DNA of 64,000 nt from Psychroserpens sp. NJDZ02 (GTDB lineage Bacteria; Bacteroidota; Bacteroidia; Flavobacteriales; Flavobacteriaceae): positions 370,501-434,500 of the forward strand of contig NZ_CP039451.1 in the NCBI RefSeq assembly GCF_004843725.1, in the 5' to 3' direction. The stretch's first letter is position 1. Every line of letters starts with the position of its first letter. The notes under the pieces are model-generated. The model saw nothing but the letters and a program-made list of their open reading frames with translations, searched no databases and was not told where the DNA came from. The position numbers and the translations under genes were made by a program. This document shows, piece by piece, positions 57,077 to 64,000 of the stretch.

Positions 57077-57688
57077 ATGTCTATAGAGCGAAGAGTACGA
57101 ATGGTGGAAGTGTTATTTGATACGTTAGATACGGAGATTTCAACCTTTCAACATAAAACAACATTACATTGCGCAACGGGTTGCGGTAAGTGCTGTACTA
57201 ACCCCACAATGGAAGCCTCTCCTTTAGAGTTTTTACCTTTTGCGTTTCATCTTTTTTTAAACGGTCAAGCCGAAACCACGCTAAAAACACTTAATACCAA
57301 AGCAAAACACTCCATTTGCCATATTTATAGCCCCTTAAGTCTCGTAGACAGCGCACTAGGACGTTGTAGTAATTATAAATATCGCGGTTTAGTCTGTCGC
57401 CTTTTTGGCTATGCAGCTTCTAATGATAAGTATGGACAAAAACGCATGGTGACTTGCAAAATTATAAAAGAAAACCAAAAAGAAGTACTTAAAGAAACTA
57501 CAGAGGCCATAAACAAAGACCTAAATATCCCAATGTTTACAGCGTATTACATGCAACTGTCGCAGATAGATTTTACAATGGGTAATGTTATTGTCCCAAT
57601 AAACAGGGCGCTAAAATTAGCCATTGAAGAAGTCCTACAATACTATGCCTATAGACCGTTTCCAAGTGGTTTAGCAAATAGTGCGTAA
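57077..57688 (+). CDS. YkgJ-type cysteine-cluster protein
   Basis: 203 residues, cytosolic. A Cys cluster at the start (Cys32, Cys36, Cys39, Cys40 in HCATGCGKCC), later CHIYSP, LGRCSNY and LVCRLFGY. This spacing matches the YkgJ (zinc/iron-chelating) family, whose members bind Zn or an iron-sulfur cluster; some oxidatively modify neighbouring peptides or proteins. All four N-terminal Cys are intact. It is 52 bp from dus; the partner is unknown. Confidence 0.78.
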   Translation: MSIERRVRMVEVLFDTLDTEISTFQHKTTLHCATGCGKCCTNPTMEASPLEFLPFAFHLFLNGQAETTLKTLNTKAKHSICHIYSPLSLVDSALGRCSNYKYRGLVCRLFGYAASNDKYGQKRMVTCKIIKENQKEVLKETTEAINKDLNIPMFTAYYMQLSQIDFTMGNVIVPINRALKLAIEEVLQYYAYRPFPSGLANSA

Positions 57689-57705
57689 TTGTAATATTTT
57701 GAAAC

Positions 57706-57713
57706 TATATTTG
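57706..57713 (+). promoter_or_regulatory. -7 box upstream of dus
   Basis: TATATTTG, an exact TAnnTTTG match, 27 bp before the ATG. A TTG at 57689-57691 is 14 bases upstream, short of the usual spacing. Confidence 0.4.
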
Positions 57714-57740
57714 CGCAACTAATATTACTGTATATTTTAG

Positions 57741-58688
57741 ATGTCAACCACTTTACTATCTTCCCCTTTACAAGGCTTCACGGATTTTAGATTCCGTAAT
57801 GCATTTCATCATTATTTTGGTGGCATAGATACGTTTTACGCGCCTTACATTAGGCTAAACGGAAAGCTAAAAATTAAGCAATCGTACCAATTAGATTTAC
57901 AACCAGAAAATAACACGACGTTAGAGGTGATTCCGCAAGTGATGACCAATGATCCTGACGAGTTTATGTTTGTGGTTAAATACGTGCAAAGTTTAGGATA
58001 TAAAGAGTTAAACTGGAATTTAGGTTGTCCCTATCCAATGGTCACTAAATCCGGAATGGGTTCTGGTTTGATTTGTAATCCTGCTAAAATTAACGACGTC
58101 TTAAAAAAAGCACACGACGAAAGTGATATTACGGTCTCTATGAAAATGAGAATGGGGTATGACCATGCGGAAGAAATTTTAGACACCTTCCCTATCCTAG
58201 ACAGTTACCCCCTTAAAAATATTGCGATTCATGCCCGAATTGGAAAACAACTATACAAAGGTCCTGTAGATTTAGAGGCTTTTGAGCGTTGTATTACTAG
58301 TACAAAGCACAAATTATATTATAATGGTGATATCACTAGCGTTGCTGCCTTTAAAAAGATAGAGGCACGTTTTCCGAGTATTGATCATTTTATGATTGGT
58401 CGTGGTTTAATTGCAGATCCGTTTTTACCCAGCATGATTAAAAATAACACCACAGACTATCCTAAAGACCGTTGGGAGATTTTTAGTCAATTTCATGATA
58501 CGATTTACCAACAGTACGACGAGTATCTGTCTGGACCAACGCCAATAAAAATGAAAATGTTAGGGTTTTGGGAATTTTTCTCGCAGTCGTTTTCTAATCC
58601 TCAAAAAACATATAAAGCCATAAAAAAAGCTGGAAATCCTGTAAAATACAAGCAAGCAGTCGCTAGTATTTTGAGTAATGAAAAGTAA
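57741..58688 (+). CDS. dus: tRNA-dihydrouridine synthase
   Basis: 315 residues. Reduces uridine to dihydrouridine in tRNA with FMN and NADPH. The TIM-barrel Dus pattern is complete: SPLQGFTDFRFR at the start, the catalytic Cys96 in NWNLGCPYP, KSGMGSGL, MKMRMGY, the AIHARIGKQLYKG block with His, and the FMN-phosphate loop MIGRGLIADPF. It is closest in layout to the DusC-like group; the exact uridine position cannot be assigned. Own -7 box at 57706. Confidence 0.92.
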   Translation: MSTTLLSSPLQGFTDFRFRNAFHHYFGGIDTFYAPYIRLNGKLKIKQSYQLDLQPENNTTLEVIPQVMTNDPDEFMFVVKYVQSLGYKELNWNLGCPYPMVTKSGMGSGLICNPAKINDVLKKAHDESDITVSMKMRMGYDHAEEILDTFPILDSYPLKNIAIHARIGKQLYKGPVDLEAFERCITSTKHKLYYNGDITSVAAFKKIEARFPSIDHFMIGRGLIADPFLPSMIKNNTTDYPKDRWEIFSQFHDTIYQQYDEYLSGPTPIKMKMLGFWEFFSQSFSNPQKTYKAIKKAGNPVKYKQAVASILSNEK

Positions 58689-58735
58689 TTTTCAATATTT
58701 ACTCTATATTTACAGAAACCAACCAGAGTAAACCC

Positions 58736-60064
58736 ATGCAAAATAATTATAGATCCAAAGCCTTTAAAGCTTGGTTAGATAAACTACAACAAGAAAGTTG
58801 GCAGTTAGAATTAATTATCTCTGGGTTTGCAATTTATGGATTAACGCAAGTATTTGGACCTTTAGAATTATATCAGTCTATTGCTCAAAACGAAAACAAT
58901 CAATTTTATTTAATTACACTAACAATAGTTTTAATGTCGTGTTGGATTTTAATTACGACCCTATTACTACATGTTATCCTCAGAGGTTTATGGATTGGCG
59001 CTTTAGGGTTGCGCTATGTCTCAGGTGATATTGATTATAAAAAATTAAATTACAGACCTAAATTTGACCGCTACTTACGTAAAAAGACAGGCTCTTTTGA
59101 TAAGTATATTGCCTCCTTAGAAGATTATTGCAGTATTTTATTCGCTGTCTCCTTTTTATTGATATTTTATATTCTTTCCATATTTTTAACCATTGCAGCC
59201 ATTACACTTATCGCCTATTTTTTTATCAATGATCACAAAGAAAATCCTGTTATCTTATATGTTATTGGAATAGCGCTATTACTATTTATTATCTTTGGAA
59301 TGCTCTTAACTTTTATTGATTTTTTGACTCAAGGGTATTTGAAAAAAAACAAATGGTTGGCCAAAATTTACTTTCCGTTTTATTGGGTGTTTAGCTTTAT
59401 TACACTCTCGTTCCTATATCGACCATTAGTACATAATTTTTTAGACAACAAATTTGGAAAACGTTTAAGCTTTGCATTAATCCCTATTTATTTTTTAATT
59501 ATAATGGCATCCTCCTACTCGTATAACAGATCTAACTATTTTACAGCAACGGATAATTCGAACGCATTTATAGCAAACAATAACAATTATGACGAAAGTA
59601 TTTCTGATAAAAACTTGTTTATAAAAAAGGCTTCCATTCCTTCTAAAATTATAAACACAGCGTATTTGCCTGTTTTTATTGATTACCAAAAAGGAGTTGA
59701 AGATGCTGTTTTTAACTTTAATCCATCATTAAAACCTGAAGAAGACATCCGTGGTCTTAAATCGGCTATATTCATGGGTATACATGATGCTTCATCTCAA
59801 AAAAGCAATGACAGCTTAAAACTAGAATACATAAAAACAATAACACGTATTTACAGCTTTAAAATAGATAGTTTAGAGTATACTAATCCTGATTTTATAT
59901 TTGCCAGACATAATAACAACCAAAATGGTTTTGAAACAGTGCTATCTCTTAAAAACATAAAAGAAGGTAAGCACGACTTAAGTGTTTACAGGTTATCAAA
60001 AACAGACAGTACACAAACACAAGACACCATAATAACCATCCCTTTTTGGTACTATAAAAACTAA
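58736..60064 (+). CDS. Multi-pass membrane protein of unknown function
   Basis: 442 residues with about six transmembrane helices within 20-260: ELIISGFAIYGLTQVFGPLE, LITLTIVLMSCWILITTLLL, FAVSFLLIFYILSIFLTIAA, VILYVIGIALLLFIIFGMLL, WLAKIYFPFYWVFSFITLSF and FALIPIYFLIIMASSYSY. A polar domain of about 180 residues follows the last helix. No transporter signature is seen. It starts 47 bp after dus and ends 9 bp before the MOSC gene, so the three probably form an operon. Confidence 0.7.
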   Translation: MQNNYRSKAFKAWLDKLQQESWQLELIISGFAIYGLTQVFGPLELYQSIAQNENNQFYLITLTIVLMSCWILITTLLLHVILRGLWIGALGLRYVSGDIDYKKLNYRPKFDRYLRKKTGSFDKYIASLEDYCSILFAVSFLLIFYILSIFLTIAAITLIAYFFINDHKENPVILYVIGIALLLFIIFGMLLTFIDFLTQGYLKKNKWLAKIYFPFYWVFSFITLSFLYRPLVHNFLDNKFGKRLSFALIPIYFLIIMASSYSYNRSNYFTATDNSNAFIANNNNYDESISDKNLFIKKASIPSKIINTAYLPVFIDYQKGVEDAVFNFNPSLKPEEDIRGLKSAIFMGIHDASSQKSNDSLKLEYIKTITRIYSFKIDSLEYTNPDFIFARHNNNQNGFETVLSLKNIKEGKHDLSVYRLSKTDSTQTQDTIITIPFWYYKN

Positions 60065-60073
60065 GTTTCAATC

Positions 60074-60712
60074 ATGCAAATCGTTTCTACCAACATCGCC
60101 AAACCAACAACCATTGAATGGAATGGCAAAACGCAAACCACGGGCATGTACAAAAACCCAACGGATGCAGGTATTTACCTTGAGAAAGAAGACGTGAAAG
60201 GTGACGAAGTCTCAGACAGAAAGCATCATGGCGGTATTTTTAAAGCCTGTTACTTATTTTCGGAAGACCATTATGACTATTGGAAAAACTTATATCCCGA
60301 CATAGACTTTAATTATGGCGTTTTTGGCGAAAACCTAACCGTAAAAGGATTAGACGAAACTAAAATTAAGGTTGGCGATATTTACAAAATAGGAACTGCC
60401 CTAGTCCAAGTGACGCAACCAAGAGAACCTTGTTTTAAACTCGGTATACGGTTTGGCACACAGACCATTCTTAAACAATTTATCAGTCATGCACGTCCAG
60501 GAACCTATATCCGTATTTTAGAAGAAGGGCTTGTAAAACCCGGAGATAAAATGACACTGATACAAGCTGCAAAAAACAGTCTGTCGACTACACAATTATT
60601 CACGTTACTTTTTGCCAAACAAAAAGACCAATCACAATTAGCTTTAATTATAGACAATGACGCCATCCCAATTAAAAAGCGTCAAAAATTAGCGGCTTTC
60701 ATAAAAAACTAA
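60074..60712 (+). CDS. MOSC-domain protein (YiiM-like)
   Basis: 212 residues, cytosolic. The MOSC/YiiM pattern is clear: SDRKHHGG (48-55), DFNYGVFGENLTVKGLDE, KVGDIYKIGTALVQVTQPRE and the reactive Cys120 in PREPCFKL, which in MOSC proteins carries sulfur for, or binds, the molybdenum cofactor. The C-terminal extension (AAKNSLSTTQLFTLLFAKQK) is the 3-alpha domain usual in YiiM. YiiM reduces 6-N-hydroxylaminopurine; the same function here is inferred. Confidence 0.87.
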   Translation: MQIVSTNIAKPTTIEWNGKTQTTGMYKNPTDAGIYLEKEDVKGDEVSDRKHHGGIFKACYLFSEDHYDYWKNLYPDIDFNYGVFGENLTVKGLDETKIKVGDIYKIGTALVQVTQPREPCFKLGIRFGTQTILKQFISHARPGTYIRILEEGLVKPGDKMTLIQAAKNSLSTTQLFTLLFAKQKDQSQLALIIDNDAIPIKKRQKLAAFIKN

Positions 60713-60744
60713 ATAGAACACAAAACCGATAAGTTTCATTAACT

Positions 60745-60752
60745 TATCTTTG
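60745..60752 (+). promoter_or_regulatory. -7 box that decides the start of the radical SAM gene
   Basis: TATCTTTG, exact TAnnTTTG. It overlaps the first possible start (TTG at 60750), which would then be inside the promoter, so translation must begin downstream. Confidence 0.55.
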
Positions 60753-60779
60753 CCGCAATCTATTTTTAAAGCCAAATTC

Positions 60780-63332
60780 TTGAAAGATCTTTTACTAATA
60801 ACGCCACCTTTTACCCAATTAAATACGCCCTATCCTGCAACTGCCTATTTAAAAGGATTTTTAAATACTATTGGGGTTTCTGCCTTTCAGATGGATTTAG
60901 GGATTGAGGTGATTTTAGAATTATTCAGTAAAAAAACCTTTGAAAAACTTTTTGAATTAGCTATAGAAAACGACTCCATTTCGACAGAAAACGGGCAACG
61001 TATTTACACGCTAAAAGATGATTATTTACAGCCTTTAGATGCTATTATTTTATTTCTACAAGGTAAAAATCAAACATTAGCACGACAAATATGCACGACA
61101 AACTTCCTACCACAAGCCTCTAGATTTGAACAACTAGAAGATATGGACTGGGCTTTTGGAGAAATGGGAATGCAAGATAAAGCCAAGCATTTAGCGACCT
61201 TATATCTTGAGGATTTATCAGATTTTATTATTGAATGTATCGATCCTAATTTTGGATTTAGTAGATATGCCGAGCGTTTGGGACAAAGTGCCAATGCGTT
61301 TGACGAGCTTTATGATAGTCTAAAAAACACACCAACGTTTATTGATCAGTTAACCTTGGGTATTTTAGAAGACCGATTAAAAACCGTGCAACCAAAACTA
61401 ATCTGTTTTTCGGTTCCCTTTCCAGGGAATTTATACAGCGCGTTTAGATGTGCACAATTTATAAAAGCGAATTATCCAGAAATTAAACTTGCGATTGGTG
61501 GTGGTTTTCCAAACACCGAATTACGCCAAGTGACAGACACACGTGTTTTTGACTTTTTCGACTTTATTACGCTAGACGATGGCGAGCTACCCATTGAGTT
61601 ATTATACCAAAACGTTTGTCAGTCTAATAACAACCAAAGTACTTCCGAAACTGACTTAGAAAACACTCTAGAAAACATCCTAGAAAACGATGACACAAAT
61701 AGCAATAACACAGGTCATGCTGAGCGCAGTCGAAGCACTACAATAAGCAAAGACACAAATAGCAATAGTCACGCTGATCGCAATCAAAGCACTTCAATAA
61801 CCGTTGATCACAATAGCAACAACACCAGTCATGCTGAGCGCAGTCGAAGCACTACAATAACCAAAGACACAAATAGCAATAGTCACACTGATCGCAATCA
61901 AAGCACTACAATAACCATTGACCAAAATAGCAACAACACCAGTCATGCTGAGCGCAGTCGAAGCACTTCTCTAAACAATAATCACAATAGCAAAGAAAAA
62001 CAATACAAACGCACCTTCCTTTTAGAAGATGGGAAAGTCGTTTATAAAAACAACACTACAAGACCAGAATACAAACAACTGCAAGTAGGCACACCAGACT
62101 ACTCAGATTTATTGTTAGAGGATTACATTTCGGTTATAGAAATTGCTAACCCGATGCACAGTTTATGGAGTGATGGACGTTGGAATAAATTAACCATGGC
62201 ACACGGCTGTTATTGGGGAAAATGTACGTTTTGCGACATTTCTTTAGATTACATCAAAATTTACGAACCCATTGCAGCTGCCCTTTTAGTGGATCGCATG
62301 GAGCAATTAATTACGCAAACCGGAGAAAACGGGTTTCATTTTGTGGATGAAGCAGCACCGCCTGCATTAATGAAAGCGTTAGCCTTAGAAATTATAAAAC
62401 GAAAACTTACCGTTACATGGTGGACTAACATCAGATTTGAAAAAAACTTTACTCAAGATTTATGTTACTTATTAAAAGCCTCAGGTTGCATTGCCGTCTC
62501 TGGAGGTTTAGAAGTGGCATCAGATAGACTATTAAAACTCATTGATAAAGGTGTCACTGTGGAGCAAGTGGCGCAAGTGACGCGTAATTTTACGCAAGCC
62601 AACATTATGGTACACTCCTACTTAATGTATGGTTATCCAACACAAACGGAACAAGAAACGGTTGATAGTTTAGAGATGGTCCGACAGTTATTTGAATTAG
62701 GCATTATTCAGTCTGGGTTCTGGCATCAATTTGCATTAACAGCCCACAGTCCGATTGGTTTAAACCCTACCGAATATGGGATTACACCCAATTACAAATC
62801 CATTACATTTGCCAATAATGATATTGATTTTACGGATAGCACAGGTATTAATCATAGCCAATTCAGTTTCGGTTTAAAAAAGTCGTTATTCAATTTTATG
62901 CACGGGATTGGTTTTGATATGGATTTACAAGAATGGTTTGATTTTGGGATTCCGCAGACCTCAATTGCCCCTTTTTATATTGAAGATTGTTTAAATACCG
63001 AAACAGCATTAACCACCAAACCAACCGCAAAAATTGTGTGGCTTGGACATTTACCTTTAGTTGCGGAGCGTACAAAAACTAAAAAAGGGTTTACAAATGA
63101 ATTATTAGACCTGACGTTTCACGATAAAACGGAGCGTCTTCAAATGACATTAAATAAGCCTGAAGGCGAATGGTTGCTTGACACACTAGAAACCTTAAAA
63201 CCAACAAGTGGCAAAAGTGTTTCTTTTTCAGCATTAAAAAAAGACTTCGAAACTCAGTTAGACGATTTTGAGTTATTCTGGTTTTCTAAACCCATGCAAA
63301 AACTGAAAGACTTTGGATTGCTGCAGTTATAA
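60780..63332 (+). CDS. B12-binding-type radical SAM protein with in-frame REP repeat
   Basis: 850 residues from TTG at 60780 (MKDLLLITPPF); a TTG at 60750 is excluded by the promoter overlap. N-terminal about 280 residues look like a cobalamin-binding-type Rossmann domain (LNTPYPATAYLKGFLNTIGV, PKLICFSVPFPGNLYSAFRC, AIGGGFPNTEL, TLDDGE). The radical SAM barrel starts with HGCYWGKCTFC, a C-x4-C-x2-C cluster motif (longer than the usual C-x3-C-x2-C), then FVDEAAPPALMKAL, GGLEVASDRLLKLIDKG and HSYLMYGYPTQTEQE. Between them is a low-complexity insert of about 130 residues built from repeats (see 61718). Substrate unknown; cobalamin-type enzymes often methylate or rearrange unactivated carbons. 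Confidence 0.82.
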   Translation: MKDLLLITPPFTQLNTPYPATAYLKGFLNTIGVSAFQMDLGIEVILELFSKKTFEKLFELAIENDSISTENGQRIYTLKDDYLQPLDAIILFLQGKNQTLARQICTTNFLPQASRFEQLEDMDWAFGEMGMQDKAKHLATLYLEDLSDFIIECIDPNFGFSRYAERLGQSANAFDELYDSLKNTPTFIDQLTLGILEDRLKTVQPKLICFSVPFPGNLYSAFRCAQFIKANYPEIKLAIGGGFPNTELRQVTDTRVFDFFDFITLDDGELPIELLYQNVCQSNNNQSTSETDLENTLENILENDDTNSNNTGHAERSRSTTISKDTNSNSHADRNQSTSITVDHNSNNTSHAERSRSTTITKDTNSNSHTDRNQSTTITIDQNSNNTSHAERSRSTSLNNNHNSKEKQYKRTFLLEDGKVVYKNNTTRPEYKQLQVGTPDYSDLLLEDYISVIEIANPMHSLWSDGRWNKLTMAHGCYWGKCTFCDISLDYIKIYEPIAAALLVDRMEQLITQTGENGFHFVDEAAPPALMKALALEIIKRKLTVTWWTNIRFEKNFTQDLCYLLKASGCIAVSGGLEVASDRLLKLIDKGVTVEQVAQVTRNFTQANIMVHSYLMYGYPTQTEQETVDSLEMVRQLFELGIIQSGFWHQFALTAHSPIGLNPTEYGITPNYKSITFANNDIDFTDSTGINHSQFSFGLKKSLFNFMHGIGFDMDLQEWFDFGIPQTSIAPFYIEDCLNTETALTTKPTAKIVWLGHLPLVAERTKTKKGFTNELLDLTFHDKTERLQMTLNKPEGEWLLDTLETLKPTSGKSVSFSALKKDFETQLDDFELFWFSKPMQKLKDFGLLQL
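61718..62000 (+). repeat. In-frame 114-bp tandem repeat derived from a REP-like element
   Basis: TGCTGAGCGCAGTCGAAGCA occurs at 61718, 61832 and 61946, exactly 114 bases (38 codons) apart, with a weaker relative (CGCTGATCGCAATCAAAGCA) at 61772 and 61886. It translates as HAERSRSTT / HADRNQSTS repeats. The DNA motif matches the intergenic REP-like sequences of the array (17688, 23290). Confidence 0.85.
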
Positions 63333-63370
63333 TTAACACAACATTAATTTCGCCGAAAGGCATTAAAAGT

Positions 63371-63378
63371 TACCTTTG
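63371..63378 (+). promoter_or_regulatory. -7 box very close to the FUSC gene start
   Basis: TACCTTTG, exact TAnnTTTG, only 5 bases before the ATG. Transcription starting at the usual distance would give a leader of 0-2 bases (leaderless). Confidence 0.45.
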
Positions 63379-63383
63379 TTTTA

Positions 63384-64000
63384 ATGCGAAATAAGATAAA
63401 GACCAATTTAAAAACCATCGAGTTATTTCTTAAAGGTTCAGGCTTTTATAGAGGAGTAGTTTTAACCGTTGCTATTGTTTTACCATTAGCTATTTTTAAT
63501 GTTTTAGACCTGTTTGCTTACGCGCCCGCCATTGCACTAGGTACTTTTTTAAATGCCCCAAGTGATGTCCCAGGAAGCTTAAGACGTAAAATAAACGGCA
63601 TCTTAATTAGTATTATACTAACGATGTTAGTAACGTTTATAATCTTGTTAACCAAACCCGTTTTTGTTATTCTGCTTATCGCCATTGCGGTTATAAGTTT
63701 TGCGGTTAGTTTGATTTCTGCTTATGGTTTCAGAGCCTCTTTAATATCGTTTTCAGGATTATTAGCGATTGTATTAGGTTTAGCGGTTAACAAACCTGAT
63801 TTTCAATCTATTATTTTACACGTCGGCTTAATTGGTGTCGGTGGCTTATGGTATTTAGTAGTGTCTTTATTGTCTAATTGGGTGTTTCCAAGAAAAGACG
63901 ATGACCAATTATTATCAGATACATTATCGCTTACTGGCCAATACTTAAAAATAAGAGCCAAGCTATTAACCAAGCCTAATAAACGGGAGAAGTATGCTAA
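63384..64000 (+). CDS. FUSC-family membrane protein (partial, N-terminal part)
   Basis: Reading from ATG at 63384 gives MRNKIKTNLKTIELFLKGSG and stays open to the window edge (205 codons). Six hydrophobic helices are visible, including GVVLTVAIVLPLAIFNVLDL, INGILISIILTMLVTFIILL and FVILLIAIAVISFAVSLISA, with PSDVPGSLRRKINGI between the second and third, as in the YccS/FUSC (fusaric-acid-resistance-like) membrane domain. These proteins are thought to be exporters or envelope-stress factors; the substrate is unknown and the C-terminal half is outside the window. Confidence 0.8.
   Translation, partial: MRNKIKTNLKTIELFLKGSGFYRGVVLTVAIVLPLAIFNVLDLFAYAPAIALGTFLNAPSDVPGSLRRKINGILISIILTMLVTFIILLTKPVFVILLIAIAVISFAVSLISAYGFRASLISFSGLLAIVLGLAVNKPDFQSIILHVGLIGVGGLWYLVVSLLSNWVFPRKDDDQLLSDTLSLTGQYLKIRAKLLTKPNKREKYA

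Noticed and set aside
61718..62000. Regularly spaced repeats suggesting CRISPR
   Set aside because: Period is a multiple of three, the reading frame is open throughout, spacers are themselves repeated, and no cas gene is present.

Overview
The window looks like chromosome of an AT-rich marine-type Flavobacteriaceae (Bacteroidota). Supporting signs are a SusC/TonB-type receptor with a carboxypeptidase-regulatory domain, a TPR-HisKA-REC hybrid kinase, pyruvate carboxylase, many small lipoproteins with NCDND-like mature ends, A-rich leaders without strong Shine-Dalgarno sequences, and promoters of the Bacteroidota type (TAnnTTTG at -7, TTTG/TTTC near -33).

Layout. (1) 1-15.6 kb is ordinary core: CoA-binding protein, TonB receptor, fabH, htpG, hybrid kinase, pyc, a TPR protein and a lipocalin-like lipoprotein. 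A roughly 0.6 kb tandem duplication between the receptor and fabH has left a decayed fabH 3' fragment. (2) 15.6-27.0 kb and 35.8-53.6 kb are two stretches of an accessory cassette array. Nearly every gene is on the + strand, most are single-gene units of unknown function, and they are separated by repeated intergenic blocks. In six units the first 9-14 bases (starting GTT) are the near-perfect reverse complement of the bases at the unit's end, the pattern expected of integron cassettes (R'/R'' arms of attC). About 80-bp attC-like dyads (family B) follow the genes. A second repeat (family A, nine copies plus one partial) carries a Bacteroidota promoter whose 19-bp spacer length is kept although its sequence varies. 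No integrase is in the window. Cargo includes a PD-(D/E)xK nuclease-like protein, two copies of a SUKH protein plus lipoprotein pair, a serine hydrolase, an erythromycin-esterase-like protein, DUF4272, a class I terpene synthase, a Fic protein and several membrane/coiled-coil proteins. (3) 27.2-35.7 kb, between the two stretches, is a core-like island. It has two small exported peptides ending in CPACGMG and CRACGMG followed, with overlapping stop/start, by a DUF692 (multinuclear iron-dependent oxygenase, MNIO) enzyme: a compact candidate RiPP locus. A DUF4132 operon follows. (4) 53.7-64 kb returns to core: S15 peptidase, L7/L12-like protein, lipoprotein, YkgJ-type cysteine protein, Dus, a membrane protein, MOSC protein, a radical SAM protein with an in-frame REP-derived repeat, and the start of a FUSC-family membrane protein.

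The two most interesting systems are the promoter-bearing, integron-like cassette array and the two-precursor/MNIO locus. Function and mobility are inferred from sequence patterns only; no searches or folding were run.
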